Assembly (NCBI GenBank): GCA_050176585.1
Contig: JBFXHX010000038.1
Location: 1 to 33,214, forward strand
DNA from: CAYYWP01 sp050176585
Lineage (GTDB): Bacteria > Desulfobacterota > Binatia > HRBIN30 > CADEER01
Length of the DNA: 33,214 nt
Direction: 5' to 3'
Made by a program: the position numbers and the translations under genes. The stretch's first letter is position 1. The number at the start of each line of letters is the position of its first letter. This document shows, piece after piece, positions 30,877-33,214 of the stretch. The notes under the pieces were generated by a model, which was not told the DNA's origin, made no database searches, and was given only the letters and a program-made list of their open reading frames with translations.

Positions 30877-31680
30877 TCACCGCGCCAGGCCTCCGCGTCG
30901 GATTGCGGCGGCGGTGCGCCCGGAGCTCCTCGTCGCACCGATCAGCAAGAGCGCTCCGATGAGGACGATCAGCGTCACGGCATCGAACACAGGCGCCGGC
31001 CGTACGAACCGGAATTCGTCTGGCGCGAGGACCAGGACGGTGCCGGTGAAGTCCGGCAGCGCGGCGACGAACGCCGGGTCCGAGAGTTCTCGCGCGGCCT
31101 GAGCCAAGTCGCCGGATACGACCCCGGTGCCATCCTTGAACATGATGGTCGGGGTCTCGGTGACCGCGCCGTTCACCACGCCCACGGTCTGCCCTTCCGC
31201 AAACGACACGCCTTCAGCGAGGAACGCGTTGACCTCGATGACGGTGATCAACCGCCGATCCGGCGGATTGAGCGGTCCGAACGTCGGCAGATCGAACGGC
31301 TCGATGGTGGGGAGCGGGGCAATGACGCATTGATAGGTGTGCGTCACGCAGACTTGATCGCCGTTTACCACCTTGCACGCCACGGTCTTACACACGTTGC
31401 CTTGATTCGCGATCGTTACGGTCACATTGCCGTCGCCGTTGGTGTCGGTGACCGTCGTCGTCGTGGTGCCGCTAGCGGTCGTCACCGCGACTGAGGCTGT
31501 CGATCCTTTGTCCACCTTGGTCGTGAACGTGCCTCCGAGGGCGAGGGACGGCGACATCAAGAACAGCCCCAACAGGGTAAGTGCCGAAGCGCCCTTGATG
31601 GGCAGCTTCTCGCCCCGGATCAGGGGGCGGCCCAGGCGACGATCGAGCGCGCGGATGGGGAACGGCCATTGCGCATGCAT
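30877..31680 (-). CDS. Cell-surface protein with N-terminal signal and C-terminal membrane anchor
   Basis: AAAGGAGGACGTC before ATG 31680 is a strong ribosome-binding site; 267 residues. Residues about 24-50 (KLPIKGASALTLLGLFLMSPSLALGG) are a signal peptide after a basic leader. The body has Thr-rich strands (SGTTTTTVTDTNGDG), four Cys (97, 102, 111, 118) and a later alpha/beta-like part. Residues 234-249 (AVTLIVLIGALLLIGA) form a single hydrophobic helix, followed by a basic tail (RSSGRTAAAIRRGGLAR). Signal peptide plus terminal TM plus Arg-rich tail is the layout of sorted surface proteins (PEP-CTERM-like), though no PEP motif is present. Family not recognised. Confidence 0.65.
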   Translation of the reverse strand: MHAQWPFPIRALDRRLGRPLIRGEKLPIKGASALTLLGLFLMSPSLALGGTFTTKVDKGSTASVAVTTASGTTTTTVTDTNGDGNVTVTIANQGNVCKTVACKVVNGDQVCVTHTYQCVIAPLPTIEPFDLPTFGPLNPPDRRLITVIEVNAFLAEGVSFAEGQTVGVVNGAVTETPTIMFKDGTGVVSGDLAQAARELSDPAFVAALPDFTGTVLVLAPDEFRFVRPAPVFDAVTLIVLIGALLLIGATRSSGRTAAAIRRGGLAR

Positions 31681-31950
31681 GACGTCCTCCTTTGCGCTGT
31701 GCAGTACTCGGCGGGGCCGCTCGGTTCCGGGCTACTCCGACGTCCAGTCCACGACCCATCGCCGGCGCACGTCCATGTCGTCCGTGTGAATCGCCGTGGC
31801 GGTGGTTGTTAGCGGCCTGCGACGGGGCACCCGGGGCCGCGCGGTGCGATCGCTAGGTGGAGGAAACCAACGCCATCGGCACGAGTACATCTCCGATTGG
31901 CGATCTGCGCATTGCTAGCCCGACGCGATGGACGACGTCAACTGAAGCCA

Positions 31951-32050
31951 NNNNNNNNNNNNNNNNNNNNNNNNNNNNNNNNNNNNNNNNNNNNNNNNNN
32001 NNNNNNNNNNNNNNNNNNNNNNNNNNNNNNNNNNNNNNNNNNNNNNNNNN
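31951..32050. other. Assembly gap (100 N), genuine
   Basis: 100 N. Unlike the gap at 15376, the flanks (31850-31950 and 32051-32150) share no sequence, so real sequence is missing. The size is a placeholder. The gap removes the C-terminus of the ThiH/HydG-like gene. Confidence 0.95.
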
Positions 32051-32988
32051 TCGGCGCCGCGCTGGTTGGCGCTGCCGGCGATCTGCCGCAGCCGCGGCGT
32101 GGAGACGTACACTTCCATGCCGCGCGCGAGCAGATGGCGGACGTGCAAAGCGAGCGCGATCAACTCGAAACCGAGATCCGGATCGAGGCCGACCAGGATG
32201 CCGGGATTTGCGACCCGCATGCCCGCGGCGTGCGCGCGGTCGAAGTTCGCGAGCCGGCGGTCGTAATCCGCGCGCGGGTTGTCGGCCTTGTCGCCCATGA
32301 ACTTGCGATAGCTCGTGCGCGCATAGGTCTCCTGGAACGTGCACATGGTCAGCTTCGGCGCCACCGCACCGTCGGCGCGACGCGGGATGCCGGCGAGCAA
32401 CGCGGCGAACTCGTCGGCTTCGATCGACCCCACGTTGATCAGCACGTGGCGGAAACCGTGCACCTGCGTGCGGCGCAGTGCCCGGTTCACGTAGTCGAGC
32501 GCCCAGCCGCGTTTGCCGGCCCGATATTCGCCGGTGAGCAGTGCGACGCCGTACATGCCCCGGCGGCGCAGCAGGGCCAGTTGGCTGTCGACCGTCGCGA
32601 GATCCACGGTTTCGCGCGCGAGCGCGGAATTGTCGCTGCGCATGCCGCACATGCGGCATTCGGCGTCGCAGGTGTTGGTCAAATACAGCGGTGAGAAGGT
32701 CTCCAGATGCGCGGGCCGGCGGGCGCGCGCCGCGCACGCGGCCGCGTACAGCCGCGGGCCGTCCTCGGCGGGTGCGCTCCAGAGCAGCGCCATGTCGTCG
32801 ACGTCGAGCGGTTCGCCCGCGGCAGCGCGCGCGATGGCCGCGCCGACCGCGGCGGCTGACGCGCGCTCGCGCGCGCGCATCAAGACCTGGTGTACCGCGT
32901 CGCTGTCCAGCGAAAACTCGTTCGCCAGGGCCCCCACACGGCGTCGGTAGCGCGCCTGACGCGATCGGTCAACGAGCGCGGTTGCCAA
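32051..32988 (-). CDS. ThiH/HydG-like radical SAM protein (C-terminus lost in gap)
   Basis: TTG start at 32988 (AGGACAGGAC just upstream); 312 residues seen before the gap. An N-terminal helical part (about 1-95) precedes the radical SAM motif TNTCDAECRMCGM (C107, C111, C114). Further on, MCTFQETYARTSYRKFMGDK and NPRADYDRRLANFDRAHAAG resemble the strand-helix motif of ThiH and HydG (YQETY...F...P.K.D...RL...DRA), and ILVGLDPDLGFELIALALH is the next helix. ThiH and HydG cleave tyrosine at its C-alpha, giving p-cresol; other relatives do different chemistry, so the substrate is open. On the far side of the gap, reverse-strand 31950-31853 reads VDVVHRVGLAMRRSPIGDVL in one frame and could be its end. 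Confidence 0.75.
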
Positions 32989-33066
32989 GTCCTGTCCTCA
33001 TTTCGCGCACAGCACGGGTGGGCGAGTGGGTTGAACGGTCCGCGGGGCGGCCCGTATGCTACGGGC

Positions 33067-33214
33067 GTGCAGCCGCCAGCGGGGATCTGCCACGCCCTGA
33101 GCGTCGACGTGGAGGACTGGTTTCACGACGGCCGATTGCACGTGTCGGACCCCGCCCAGCACCGCGTCGAGCGCAACACGGATCGGTTGCTGGAGTACTT
33201 CGCCGCGGCTGGCG
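33067..33214 (+). CDS. Polysaccharide deacetylase family protein, N-terminal part
   Basis: GTG at 33067 opens a frame to the window edge: MQPPAGICHALSVDVEDWFH and then VERNTDRLLEYFAAAG (within the first 50 residues). The SVDVEDWFH motif and the following NTDRLL helix are the start of NodB-type polysaccharide deacetylases of the group often found in exosortase A/PEP-CTERM exopolysaccharide loci. Asp at the third motif position is the metal ligand in the family. It diverges from the ThiH/HydG-like gene, with starts 78 bp apart. The rest lies beyond the window. Confidence 0.75.
   Translation, partial: MQPPAGICHALSVDVEDWFHDGRLHVSDPAQHRVERNTDRLLEYFAAAG

Noticed and set aside
1..33214. CRISPR arrays, tRNA or rRNA genes
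   Set aside because: No regularly spaced repeat series, no tRNA-like cloverleaf with a T-loop and no rRNA-like conserved stretch was noticed on either strand.

Overview
The window is about 33 kb of GC-rich bacterial DNA from a draft, probably metagenome-derived assembly, since it holds two runs of exactly 100 N. Gene content (LolA/LolB-like proteins, an Omp85-type barrel, an MMPL exporter, dihaem cytochrome c) says Gram-negative. A secreted protein ending in a short dockerin-like GDCNADGEV...DEL tail recalls secreted proteins of Binatota ('Candidatus Binatia') and other former deltaproteobacteria. That placement is inference from style, not from a marker gene.

Left part (1-5,000) is accessory and scarred: a partial tandem glutaredoxin/GST-N protein, a recent 287-bp duplication of the end of a hotdog-fold gene, IS3-family transposase relics in two orientations, a 17-codon relic resembling the start of a DUF1156 DNA methylase, an AlbA_2/ATPase-type regulator with a perfect 19-bp dyad in front of it, a protein made of two tandem repeats, and the dockerin-tailed secreted protein.

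5,000-14,000 is more housekeeping: a reverse-strand operon rsmE - DAHP synthase - hotdog protein; a forward pair of DUF4823-like lipoprotein and a large fusion of an inactivated M1-peptidase-like domain to an outer-membrane barrel; then a stress group of a tandem universal stress protein, an OsmC-like protein and a paired-CBS protein.

14,432-30,785 is the most interesting part. It holds an acyl carrier protein, LolA-like carrier, LolB-like lipoprotein, MMPL exporter, PaaK-like acyl/aryl-CoA ligase, a YegS-type lipid kinase, two complete ketosynthase / inactive-ketosynthase (KS/CLF) pairs, a cobalamin-type radical SAM enzyme and a FabG-type ketoreductase, interrupted only by a convergent dihaem cytochrome gene. 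Tight overlaps (TGATG, ATGA, GTGA) tie the genes into a few transcription units. Together they look like a type II fatty-acid/polyketide-like pathway that builds an unusual acyl or aryl-acyl chain and moves it to the outer membrane, similar in logic to aryl polyene clusters but with two KS/CLF pairs and a B12 radical SAM enzyme. No dedicated dehydratase lies within the locus. The right end has a cell-surface protein with a C-terminal membrane anchor, a gap-truncated ThiH/HydG-like radical SAM gene and the start of a polysaccharide deacetylase.

Two families of short intergenic repeats (GCAAAGGCGCG and GGTTAGGGG) recur between the genes. The first N gap is flanked by an identical 127-bp sequence and is almost certainly an assembly artefact; the second is a genuine gap.
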